DNA of 64,000 nt from Pseudomonadota bacterium (GTDB lineage Bacteria; Pseudomonadota; Alphaproteobacteria; Rhizobiales; Rhizobiaceae): NCBI GenBank assembly GCA_020161665.1, contig JAIUPA010000004.1, positions 54,704 through 118,703 of the forward strand, in the 5' to 3' direction. Positions 50,658 to 58,922 of the stretch are shown in pieces; positions within the stretch are counted from its first letter, which is position 1; each line of letters opens with the position of its first letter. Under the pieces are notes generated by a model that saw only the letters and a list, made by a program, of their open reading frames with translations, searched no databases and was not told the origin of the DNA. The translations under genes were made by a program, and so were the position numbers.

Positions 50658-50763
50658 TCGCATGAGGGGCGGGGACAAAAGCCGGTGATAGAGCGCCCTT
50701 GTCCTCGCCTTCGCCACAAAGAATGTTATCCTTGCCATACGGGCCTATGAGGAACCACATTGC

Positions 50764-53379
50764 ATGCATGAAACGACGGGGCAGGACGGGCGCGCGGCGC
50801 TTCTGAGGCGTCTGGCGCTCAAGCGCCGGATGGCGCAGGCCGTTCTGCTGATCGAAGCGGTGTTGCCGCTGCTGATCATTCCGGCCTCGATCCTCATGCT
50901 GTTCATCGTGGCAGCATGGTTCGGCCTGTTTCGCGTGCTGCCCGGTTTTGTCAGTTTTGCGGTGTTGATCGCGTGGCTTGCGGGTTTTCTGATGGCGCTA
51001 CGCCCGTTTGGGCGGATTGTCTGGCCGGATGCGGCGGCGGCTGATCATCTTCTGGAGAGCCGCAACGGCCTTGCCCATCAGCCGGTTGCCGTGCAGGAAG
51101 ACCGTCCGGCCATCGATACGCCGTTTGCGCAGGCGCTGTGGCGGGCGCATCAGGCGCGCATGGCCAAACGCATTGCCGCGCTCGACCCCGGCCTGCCGCG
51201 CCCGGATATTTCACGCTTCGATGCCTATGGTCTTCGCGCCGTGCCGGTTCTCCTGCTGGCGGTGGCCTTTGGCTATTCCTTTTCCAATCAGGCGGGGCGT
51301 TTGAGTGACGCCTTTTCATCCAGTACCTATCGCGGGCCTGCCGATCCGGGGCTTCGCGTCGATGCGTGGGTGACACCGCCCGCCTATACGGGACGCGCGC
51401 CGATCTATGTGACGGGGCGGGCCGATGCCGAAGGTAATGCCTTCGAGGTGCCGCAGAAAACGCAACTGGTGGTGCGCGTGGCCGGTGCTTCGGCAAGTGA
51501 GAGCGTGGTCTACACCCCGGACCATGGCGATGTTTTGACGCTGGAAGCCTCGGCGGTTGCCGCTCCGGGGGTGCCAGCCCCGACGGGCGACAAGGGGCAG
51601 GCGACGGCGCGCCATTACGCGACCGCGCTCAAGGACAGCGGCACGCTTGCCGTAAACGGACAGAGCTTCCGCTTTTCGATCATACCCGACAGGCTGCCGG
51701 AGATTGCTTTTGATGGCGCGCCACGGGCGAGCGCCAATGGTTCACTCGAAATCGCCTTCAAGGCCCGCGATGATTACGGGCTGGTGAGCGCGCGGGCGGA
51801 AATCGAGCCGGCGGAGGAGCCACTGCCGGGTGTGTCTGGCCTTTACGACGCGCCGGAGTTCAAGCTCGATCTGCCGCGCCGGGGCGGAACGCTGGTCAAG
51901 GGGCTGACGAGCCGCAACCTGACGGAACATCCGCTTTCGGGGACGCGGGTGCGCATCACCCTGGTGGGCGTTGATGCCAGCGGTCAGGAAGGGCGAAGCG
52001 CCGCCCATGAAATGACCATGCCCGCCCGGCGTTTTTACGAACCGCTGGCCGGGGCCGTTGCCGAACAACGACAGGTTTTTGCGCTGAATACGGCGGCGCT
52101 GCCACGCTCCATCGCGCTCAACGAGGCTCTGACGCTGCGCCCCGACGAGACCATTCCCAACACGACGCATTTCCTTCTGATCCGCTCGGCGCTCGGGCGC
52201 ATGCAGATGGCGGGCAGCAAGGAAGACCTGCAGAACGCCGCCGATTATCTCTGGGACATTGCGCTCGGCATCGAGGATGGCGATCTTTCGCAGGCTGAAC
52301 GCGACATGCGTGCGGCGCAGAAGGCGCTTTCCGATGCGCTGGAACGCGGGGCCTCGGATGACGAGATCAAGAAGCTGACGGCTGAACTGCGTCAGGCGAT
52401 GAACCGCTATCTGTCGGAAATGGCGCGGCAGATGCAGAACCGCCAGCCGGGCCAGATGGGCGATCAGGCGCAGAAGACGCTTCGCCAGCAGGACCTTGAG
52501 AAGATGCTCGACCAGATCGAAAATCTGGCACGGTCCGGCAATCAGGATGCGGCGCGCCAGCTTCTCTCCGAAATGCAGCGCATGATGAACAATCTGCAGG
52601 CCGGACGCCCCGCAAAGCCGGGCGATGGCCGGGATCGCAGCCCCATGCGCCAGCAGATCGACAAGCTGGGCGAATTGATGCAGCAGCAGCAGAAGCTGAT
52701 GGACCAGACGTTCCAGCTTGAGCAGCAGTTGCAGAACCGGGCGCTGGAAGACCAGCAGGAGCTTGGCGAGGAGAATGATATTTTCGAACGACCGGAAGGA
52801 CAACCGCCCGAGCAACAGCAGGGCGAGCAGAAGCCGGGCGGCGAGCAACAGGGCAATGCCCCGAGCGAGCAGCAGCTGCGCGATGCTTTGAAGGGGTTGC
52901 GCGAGCAGCAGGATGCTCTCGGCAAGAAACTGCAAGAGTTGCAGAAGGGGCTGTCTGACCTCGGCATCAAGCCGGGCGAGAAGTTCGGTGAGGCAGGCAA
53001 GCGCATGAAGGGGGCCGGTGAGGCTCTCGGCGAGGGCGATGGCACCAAGGCCGTTGACGGTCAGGGCAAGGCGCTGGAGGCGCTTCGTGACGGCGCGCGC
53101 GACATGATGCAGCAGATGATGCAGGCCATGCAGCAGCAGGGCGAAGGCCAGCCTTCCGGGCAGGGCATGGCCGGACAAGGCGGGAAAGACGGTCGCGATC
53201 CGCTGGGGCGGCCGCAATCCAGTTCCGGTCCAGAATTCGGCGATCAGGTGAAGGTGCCAGACGAGATCGACGCGCAACGGGCGCGCCAGATTCTGGAAGC
53301 CATTCGCGACAAGCTGTCGAACGGCCTCGGGGGCGATATCGAGCGCCGCTATCTGGAACGGCTGCTCGACCTCAAATAG
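50764..53379 (+). CDS. TIGR02302 / DUF4175 family large membrane protein
   Basis: This 871-residue protein is typical of alphaproteobacteria. Two N-terminal membrane helices lie at about 23-48 and 56-80, followed by an extracytoplasmic beta-rich part. A long Gln/Glu/Lys-rich region (about 520-840) is coiled-coil-like and compositionally biased (repeated QQ, GEGD, PEQQQGEQ runs). The C-terminus ARQILEAIRDKLSNGLGGDIERRYLERLLDLK is family-specific. No enzyme motif is visible. It converges with the orphan receiver gene. Confidence 0.88.
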   Translation: MHETTGQDGRAALLRRLALKRRMAQAVLLIEAVLPLLIIPASILMLFIVAAWFGLFRVLPGFVSFAVLIAWLAGFLMALRPFGRIVWPDAAAADHLLESRNGLAHQPVAVQEDRPAIDTPFAQALWRAHQARMAKRIAALDPGLPRPDISRFDAYGLRAVPVLLLAVAFGYSFSNQAGRLSDAFSSSTYRGPADPGLRVDAWVTPPAYTGRAPIYVTGRADAEGNAFEVPQKTQLVVRVAGASASESVVYTPDHGDVLTLEASAVAAPGVPAPTGDKGQATARHYATALKDSGTLAVNGQSFRFSIIPDRLPEIAFDGAPRASANGSLEIAFKARDDYGLVSARAEIEPAEEPLPGVSGLYDAPEFKLDLPRRGGTLVKGLTSRNLTEHPLSGTRVRITLVGVDASGQEGRSAAHEMTMPARRFYEPLAGAVAEQRQVFALNTAALPRSIALNEALTLRPDETIPNTTHFLLIRSALGRMQMAGSKEDLQNAADYLWDIALGIEDGDLSQAERDMRAAQKALSDALERGASDDEIKKLTAELRQAMNRYLSEMARQMQNRQPGQMGDQAQKTLRQQDLEKMLDQIENLARSGNQDAARQLLSEMQRMMNNLQAGRPAKPGDGRDRSPMRQQIDKLGELMQQQQKLMDQTFQLEQQLQNRALEDQQELGEENDIFERPEGQPPEQQQGEQKPGGEQQGNAPSEQQLRDALKGLREQQDALGKKLQELQKGLSDLGIKPGEKFGEAGKRMKGAGEALGEGDGTKAVDGQGKALEALRDGARDMMQQMMQAMQQQGEGQPSGQGMAGQGGKDGRDPLGRPQSSSGPEFGDQVKVPDEIDAQRARQILEAIRDKLSNGLGGDIERRYLERLLDLK

Positions 53380-53392
53380 TCAGGCTTGGGTT

Positions 53393-53752
53393 TCAGGCCG
53401 CCAGGGCGCGGGCGACGGCGCGGCGGATATCCGGCAGGGCGAAGGGCTTCGAAACAACGTCGATGATTTTTTCCATCAGGTCATCGGCGCGTTCACGCTG
53501 CTCGGCATAACCGGTCATCAGCAGGATGCGCATGCCAGGGTGTTCGGCTGCGGCGCGGTGCGCCAGCTCGATACCATCCATAACGGGCATGCGAATATCG
53601 GAGAGAAGCAGGTCGAATTCCTGTTCCTGCAGCTTTTCAAGGCCTTCGGCCCCGTCAGCGGCTTCAATCGTCTCATGACCATCAAGGCGTAAAGCGCGTG
53701 CCACAAAGGAACGCAGGGAATCTTCGTCTTCGGTGATGAGAATCTTGGCCAT
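53393..53752 (-). CDS. Orphan single-domain response regulator (CpdR-like)
   Basis: This 119-residue receiver domain has no output domain. The phosphoacceptor is Asp52 (LLLSDIRMPVMDG), with acidic pocket residues EDED near 8-11, Thr79 (MTGYAE) and the switch Lys in SKPF. The layout matches CpdR-type receivers, which control ClpXP proteolysis in Caulobacter and Sinorhizobium. A histidine kinase is not nearby. It is convergent with the TIGR02302 gene. Confidence 0.9.
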   Translation of the reverse strand: MAKILITEDEDSLRSFVARALRLDGHETIEAADGAEGLEKLQEQEFDLLLSDIRMPVMDGIELAHRAAAEHPGMRILLMTGYAEQRERADDLMEKIIDVVSKPFALPDIRRAVARALAA

Positions 53753-53915
53753 TTACTTGCTGCTCCGCTGTTCGTTTCCGAAGGTGCCTTTCAGGGCCTC
53801 CGGCTTGGCCAGCCGAAACCGGCGGGCGCGAACAGAACACCAGACTTTCCTTGTCGATCGGTAAACTTGCACAGATCGGCACGGCGCGTGGTTAACGGAG
53901 CGTATCGAAAGCGGC

Positions 53916-54458
53916 TCAGGCGTCGCCGGTGACGACGCCGACGAAGGGCAGTTCGCGGAAGGCGTAAGCGGCATCCATGCCATAGCCGACGACGAAATAA
54001 TCAGGGCATTCGAAGCCGACATAATCGGCCTCCAGCGCTTCCTGACGCTTGACGCTCTTGTCGAGCAGCACGGCGATGGTGACATTGCGTGCGCCGCGCG
54101 AATAGAGAAGTTCCTTGGCAAACAGCAGCGTCTTGCCGGATTCGAGAATGTCGTCGATCAGCAGAACGTCACGGTCCTTTACGTCGCTGTCGATGTCCTT
54201 GACGATCCGGACGCCCTTCGAAACCGTGCCCGTGCCATAGCTGGAGAGCGTGATGAACTCCACCTCGGGCGCAAGGCCCGTCTCATGGAGCGCGCGGATC
54301 AGGTCAGCGGCGAAGATGAACGAGCCTTTGAGAACGGCAATGACGAGGAGATCCTTGACCGGCCCTTCAGCAATGCGGGCGGCAATATCCTGATTGCGTT
54401 CGGCGATCTGTTGCGCCGTAAACAGGGGCTCGATGTTCTTTCCGCGAACGACAGGCAT
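53916..54458 (-). CDS. hpt: Hypoxanthine phosphoribosyltransferase
   Basis: This purine-salvage enzyme makes IMP/GMP from hypoxanthine/guanine and PRPP. It is 180 residues. The PRPP motif VLLIDDILESGKTL, the flexible-loop region LSSYGTGTVSKGV and the C-terminal purine-contact DYVGFECPDYFVVGYGMD are conserved. The ATG at 54458 with GGGAG upstream is preferred over an upstream in-frame ATG at 54488. Confidence 0.95.
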   Translation of the reverse strand: MPVVRGKNIEPLFTAQQIAERNQDIAARIAEGPVKDLLVIAVLKGSFIFAADLIRALHETGLAPEVEFITLSSYGTGTVSKGVRIVKDIDSDVKDRDVLLIDDILESGKTLLFAKELLYSRGARNVTIAVLLDKSVKRQEALEADYVGFECPDYFVVGYGMDAAYAFRELPFVGVVTGDA

Positions 54459-54497
54459 GCAGATCTCCCAATTGTTTAGAGATCCCATATCACAGGT

Positions 54498-55163
54498 TTA
54501 CGCGCCGGGAACATCCTGCGTGTTGAAGGAAAGCTTCACATCCGGCAGTTTTCCACCGGGGTGGGAAAGGCGGGCGGAAAAGCCGCGGCTTTCCCCGGCC
54601 TTGATGCGGGCCACCGGCGGATCGATGACCACGGAGCGGACCAGAAGGCCGCTATTGATGAAATCGGCGCGGATCGGCTGAAGCGCCATGTCGCCATCGG
54701 TGTTGTTCTCGATGATGCCGCTGACAAGCATCAGCTTCATTCCGTTGGCGTCCTGCGGCGTGAGGCTGACATGGGAGATGGAGAGCGGTGCGGCCGGCGC
54801 CGCCGGGGCCGCGTCCGGAATGATCGCCTTCAGGCCGCCGGCGGTCACGAAAACGCCGACAACGGCCGCCGCGACCAGTGCCGAGAAGTGATCCGCCGAA
54901 AGGCGGGCGAGCCGCATTTCCAGCGCATCGGCGAGACCGTTCAGCACGGACAGAAAGGATGTGGAACGATGCTGGCGCGCGCGGGTGCGGTTGTCATTGC
55001 CGGGACGGACGCGCGGCGCGGTCTCGTCAACGGTGACAAACTCGGCATCGACAATGGCGTCTTCAGTGCGCGTGCGCATCTTCGTCGCGCTGCGGCGTGG
55101 GCGTTCCGGTGTCAGGATGTCATAGGGCAGGGCATTGCTGTTATGGGCGTTGAAAGCGGTCAT
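54498..55163 (-). CDS. Membrane-anchored protein of unknown function beside hpt and ftsEX
   Basis: This 221-residue protein has a basic N-terminal cytoplasmic part, a single membrane helix at about 98-114 (FSALVAAAVVGVFVTAGGL) and a C-terminal extracytoplasmic domain. That domain includes LMLVSGIIENNTDGDMALQPIRADFINSGLLV and GFSARLSHPGGKLPDVKLSF. The latter part resembles the FxLyD/DUF3426-type repeats that bind or carry extracytoplasmic ligands, but I cannot assign it. The ATG at 55163 is used. It is divergent from ftsE. Confidence 0.75.
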   Translation of the reverse strand: MTAFNAHNSNALPYDILTPERPRRSATKMRTRTEDAIVDAEFVTVDETAPRVRPGNDNRTRARQHRSTSFLSVLNGLADALEMRLARLSADHFSALVAAAVVGVFVTAGGLKAIIPDAAPAAPAAPLSISHVSLTPQDANGMKLMLVSGIIENNTDGDMALQPIRADFINSGLLVRSVVIDPPVARIKAGESRGFSARLSHPGGKLPDVKLSFNTQDVPGA

Positions 55164-55365
55164 GTCGGCCTTTCGCCTTTCTCCTGCCAGCGCGATCCCT
55201 GAAGCCTTCGGCCTTCTGGGCATTGCAACAAACTCTCACCAGACGTAAATAAAAATGGTTAATGCTTCGCCAATGCTTCGCGCCGAATCGCTTGACGGGC
55301 GGTGAGCGTGGCGGGTGGAGACCCTTTTTCACATCATGGCCCAGCGGGCCGGAGAACGAGCGCGC

Positions 55366-56025
55366 TTGATCCATTTTGAAAATGTCGGCTTGCGCTATGG
55401 AATGGGGCCGGAGATCCTCAAGGATCTCACCTTCGACATCCCCAAGCGCTCCTTTCAGTTCCTGACCGGGCCATCCGGGGCGGGCAAGACCACCTTGCTG
55501 CGTCTGATGTTCCTGTCATTGAAGCCGACACGCGGGCTGATCCGCACGTTTGATCGCGATATTTCGCGCATTCCGGTGGAAGAACTGCCGCTGCTGCGTC
55601 GTCGCATCGGCATCGTCTTTCAGGATTTCCGCCTGCTCGACCACCTGACCACCTATGAGAATGTGGCGCTGCCGCTGCGTGTGCGGGGCAAGGACGAATC
55701 GAGCTACCAGAAGGATGTGCTGGAGCTTTTGAAATGGGTGGGCCTTGGCGAGCGGGTCAACGTGTTGCCGCCGGTGCTTTCGGGTGGTGAAAAGCAACGT
55801 GCCGCCATTGCGCGCGCCCTTATCGACCGCCCCGAAGTGCTTCTGGCCGACGAGCCGACCGGCAATGTCGATCCGCCCATGGCGCGGCGCCTGCTGAACC
55901 TCTTCCTTGAACTCAACCGGCTGGGCACGGCGGTGGTGATCGCCACCCATGATATCGGTCTGATGGATCAGATCGATGCGCGCCGGATGATCCTTTCCGA
56001 CGGGCGGCTCGACATCTATGAGTGA
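55366..56025 (+). CDS. ftsE: Cell division ATP-binding protein FtsE
   Basis: This is the ATPase of the FtsEX complex that couples septal peptidoglycan hydrolysis to division. It is 219 residues from a TTG at 55366 (MIHFENVGLRYGMGPEIL), matching rhizobial FtsE; longer GTG (55315) and ATG (55336) starts are in frame. Walker A GPSGAGKT is at 35-42, signature LSGGEKQR, Walker B VLLADEPTGNVD, and switch His in ATHD. The ftsX start lies 8 bp inside its 3' end, so the pair is coupled. Confidence 0.9.
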   Translation: MIHFENVGLRYGMGPEILKDLTFDIPKRSFQFLTGPSGAGKTTLLRLMFLSLKPTRGLIRTFDRDISRIPVEELPLLRRRIGIVFQDFRLLDHLTTYENVALPLRVRGKDESSYQKDVLELLKWVGLGERVNVLPPVLSGGEKQRAAIARALIDRPEVLLADEPTGNVDPPMARRLLNLFLELNRLGTAVVIATHDIGLMDQIDARRMILSDGRLDIYE

Positions 56026-57031
56026 TCATCCGACCCAAAACACGGCGCGAGATGCCAAGCCGCAGCCACGCCGCCGGGAAATGCAGGTGCGCCCGACCGG
56101 CCCCATCCTGCCGCCCGCCAATATTCAGGGCAATGCGCTGATGGTGGTGATTGCCATCATGGCCTTTCTCGCCTGCCTGACGCTCGGTGCCGTGTCCATG
56201 GTGCGGGTGACGGCCTCCAGCTGGCAGAGCCAGATTTCCCGTGAGGTCACGATCCAGATCAAGCCGGACGAGAAGCTGGACATGCCCAAGGCGCTTGCCA
56301 AGGCCCGCGATCTGGCACTGACCTTCGTCGGCACGAAGGAAGGGCGCATTCTGGATGATGCGGCCACGGCCCGCCTTCTGGAGCCATGGCTGGGGGCCGG
56401 GTTGAAAATCGATGAACTGCCGGTGCCGCGTCTGGTGATCATCACCATTGATGAAACCAATCCGCCGGATTTCGCCGCGATGCGCACCATGCTGCAGGAA
56501 GAAATTCCGCAGGCCTTTCTCGATGATCACCGCACCTGGGTCGATCGACTGGTATCGATGGCCCGCACCACGGTTCTGATTGGCGTTGGCGTTCTGGCGC
56601 TTGTTTTCACGGCCATGGTCCTGACGGTGGTGTTTGCCACGCGCGGCGCGCTTTCCGGCAACCGGCATATTGTCGAGGTGCTGCACTTCGTGGGCGCGGA
56701 AAGCGGGTTCGTGGCCACCGAATTCCAGAAGCATTTTCTGAAGATCAGCCTCAAGGGATCGGCAGCTGGCGGATTGCTGGCGGCGGCCGTGTTTGCGGTT
56801 GCCGGTATCTGGCAGCGCCAGACGGTGGCGACGCCACAGAGCGATCAGGCGGCGGCGCTGTTTGGCAGCTTCACCATCGGCTTTACCGGCTATCTCGGTG
56901 TTCTTGCCACCATGATCATCATTGCTCTGGTGACGACCTTGACGGCGCGCGTGACGGTGATGCGTACCATCGCGGAAATCGACAGTATCCGGTCGGACCC
57001 GGCCCGTATCGATGGCGTTCCGAATGCTTGA
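56018..57031 (+). CDS. ftsX: Cell division protein FtsX
   Basis: This is the membrane permease-like partner of FtsE. It is 337 residues with four predicted helices (about 45-67, 186-208, 245-265, 288-311) and the periplasmic loop between the first two. It has the MacB/FtsX C-terminal arrangement. It starts 8 bp inside ftsE. Confidence 0.93.
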   Translation: MSDHPTQNTARDAKPQPRRREMQVRPTGPILPPANIQGNALMVVIAIMAFLACLTLGAVSMVRVTASSWQSQISREVTIQIKPDEKLDMPKALAKARDLALTFVGTKEGRILDDAATARLLEPWLGAGLKIDELPVPRLVIITIDETNPPDFAAMRTMLQEEIPQAFLDDHRTWVDRLVSMARTTVLIGVGVLALVFTAMVLTVVFATRGALSGNRHIVEVLHFVGAESGFVATEFQKHFLKISLKGSAAGGLLAAAVFAVAGIWQRQTVATPQSDQAAALFGSFTIGFTGYLGVLATMIIIALVTTLTARVTVMRTIAEIDSIRSDPARIDGVPNA

Positions 57032-57112
57032 TCTTGCAGGCTGCCGGAATCGGCGGTGGAAAATTGCGCTTTCCGGTCTGCAGCATGCCGCATTCTGCGG
57101 TTATGAATAATC

Positions 57113-57859
57113 ATGGACAATAGCGAGTCGCTTCAGCCGGGAATGGACGAACCCGCACCGATGCCGGAAGGCGCGGGCGAGAGCGTCTTTTCGCGTCGTA
57201 GCCGCTTGCGCCGGTCCCTGCGCCGGATCGGTGTCGTGGTTGTCGTGGCGTTCGGTCTCATGTTTGCGGGCTTCCTGCGCTTTGCCGATTCGGTCGTGTC
57301 CCTGCAGCCGCCGGGAACGCCGAAGGCCGATGCTATCGTGGTGCTGACGGGTGGCTATCAGCGGGTTGATCAGGCGCTGGAACTTCTGGAGCAGGGTGCG
57401 GGGCAGCGGCTTCTGATTTCCGGGGCGCATCCTGCTACCTCGGCCCGGCTGCTATCGCGGGTCAACAAGAAGTCGCCGGACCTTTTTGCCTGCTGCGTCG
57501 ACATGGGGTATCGCGCCATCGATACCATCGGCAATGCCGCAGAGACGGCGCTTTGGATTTCTGACCACAAGTACCGCAGCGTTCTGGTGGTCACCAACAA
57601 TTACCACATGCCGCGCAGCCTTCTGGAGTTGCGCCGGGTTGATCCGTCGACCGAATTCATTGCCTATCCGGTGGTGACGGGCGACCTGAAGGTGAAGAAC
57701 TGGTTTGCCGACCCGGATGCGCTGCGCACGCTGCTTTCGGAATACATGAAGGTGAGCGCGGCGATGGTGCGCGATTTCTTCGGGATCGATGCGGGGAACG
57801 GATTGCGCGATGCCCAGCCCAAGACCGCGCCGAAGCCCTCGCCGCAAGGTTCTTCGTGA
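57113..57859 (+). CDS. YdcF/ElyC-like DUF218 protein
   Basis: This 248-residue protein has an N-terminal membrane helix (about 39-55) and a DUF218 (YdcF) domain, with ADAIVVLTGGYQRVDQALELLEQGAGQRLLISGAHP, ISDHKYRSVLVVTNNYHMPRSLLELRRV and a C-terminal EYMKVSAAMVRDFFG. E. coli members of this fold (ElyC/SanA) affect peptidoglycan and envelope integrity; the activity here is unknown. It follows ftsX by 81 bp and precedes plsC, which fits an envelope operon. Confidence 0.88.
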   Translation: MDNSESLQPGMDEPAPMPEGAGESVFSRRSRLRRSLRRIGVVVVVAFGLMFAGFLRFADSVVSLQPPGTPKADAIVVLTGGYQRVDQALELLEQGAGQRLLISGAHPATSARLLSRVNKKSPDLFACCVDMGYRAIDTIGNAAETALWISDHKYRSVLVVTNNYHMPRSLLELRRVDPSTEFIAYPVVTGDLKVKNWFADPDALRTLLSEYMKVSAAMVRDFFGIDAGNGLRDAQPKTAPKPSPQGSS

Positions 57860-57940
57860 GGCGGCTTTTTCTTGCGGTCATAATCGTGTAGGCAGGCCCA
57901 TGTCCTTACCTCGCATTGCCGCCTTGCCGGAAAGTCGCAC

Positions 57941-58729
57941 ATGATTGCCTTGCGCTCGTTCCTGTTCCAGATCCTGTTTTACCTCAACACCGCGCTGATG
58001 ATGATCGTGTTCAGCCCGATCTATTTTCTGGCGCCGCGCTCCTATATCATCCCCAAGGCGTGGGCGAGTGCCAGCAGCTGGCTGATGAAAACGGTTGTGG
58101 GTGCGACCTTCGAGATCGAGGGGCTGGAGCATCTGCCCAAGACGGCGGCGATCATCGCGCCGAAGCATGAATCCGCCTGGGATACGTTCATGCTGATGCC
58201 GTGGATTGCCGATCCGGTCTATATCCTCAAGCGCGAGCTTTTATGGATTCCGCTTTTCGGCTGGTACATGATGAAGCAGCGGCTCATTCCGGTGAACCGC
58301 GAGGCCAAGGGCCGCAATATGGTCGATGTGCTGAAGCGCACCTCGGCCGAGCTTGCCACCGGCCGCCAGCTGATCATCTATCCCGAAGGAACGCGCCGCC
58401 CGCCGGGGGCTGCCCCCGTCTACAAGAACGGGATTGCCCGGCTTTACCGGGCGCTTGGCGTTCCGGTGGTGCCGATTGTCATGCATCCCGGCCTGTTCTG
58501 GCCGAAGAATGCCCTGGCGCGCTACCCCGGCCATTTCAAGATTCGCATTCTGCCGCCGATCCAGCCGGGGCTTGGGCAGGGCGAGTTTCAGGAAACGCTG
58601 ATTGCCCGGATGGAGGAGGCCAGTGACGCGCTTCTTCTGGAAACCGTGGCGGCCAACCCGCATATTCCCCTGCAGCCCGAGACGATCAAGCGTCTCGAGG
58701 AACTGAAGGCCAAGGCGCAAGGCCAATAA
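57941..58729 (+). CDS. plsC: 1-acyl-sn-glycerol-3-phosphate acyltransferase
   Basis: This membrane enzyme makes phosphatidic acid from lysophosphatidic acid. It is 262 residues with an N-terminal hydrophobic segment. The catalytic H76-x4-D81 (KHESAWDTF) and the second conserved block IYPEGTRRPPG are present. The start is the ATG at 57941. It follows the YdcF-like gene closely and ends at a palindrome and a repeated element. Confidence 0.92.
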   Translation: MIALRSFLFQILFYLNTALMMIVFSPIYFLAPRSYIIPKAWASASSWLMKTVVGATFEIEGLEHLPKTAAIIAPKHESAWDTFMLMPWIADPVYILKRELLWIPLFGWYMMKQRLIPVNREAKGRNMVDVLKRTSAELATGRQLIIYPEGTRRPPGAAPVYKNGIARLYRALGVPVVPIVMHPGLFWPKNALARYPGHFKIRILPPIQPGLGQGEFQETLIARMEEASDALLLETVAANPHIPLQPETIKRLEELKAKAQGQ

Positions 58730-58732
58730 GAA

Positions 58733-58753
58733 AAGGCGGGTTAAACCCGCCTT
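58733..58753. terminator. Perfect 10 bp inverted repeat after plsC, putative terminator
   Basis: AAGGCGGGTT (58733-58742) and AACCCGCCTT (58744-58753) are separated by one base, 3 bp past the plsC stop. With opening of the central pairs it makes a stable hairpin, but no long T-run follows. Confidence 0.5.
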
Positions 58754-58786
58754 CAGACTGCTGAGAATGGTCGACAAGCTCTCTTT

Positions 58787-58864
58787 TCGTCATGGTCGGG
58801 CCTAACCCGACCATCCATTCGCCATTGAAATGATGGATCCTCGGGTCAAGCCCGAGGATGACGA
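58787..58864. repeat. 78 bp palindromic repeat element with inner hairpins
   Basis: The ends TCGTCAT (58787-58793) and ATGACGA (58858-58864) are inverted repeats. Inside are two hairpins: ATGGTCGGG/CCCGACCAT and ATCCTCGGG/CCCGAGGAT. The whole resembles the mobile palindromic elements common in rhizobial and Brucella genomes. It sits in the gap between plsC and lysA. Confidence 0.6.
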
Positions 58865-58922
58865 AGGTGGATGAGGTAGGCTTTGCCATCCACCTCAAGG
58901 CAGAGTCTTCCCGCCTTTTTTG

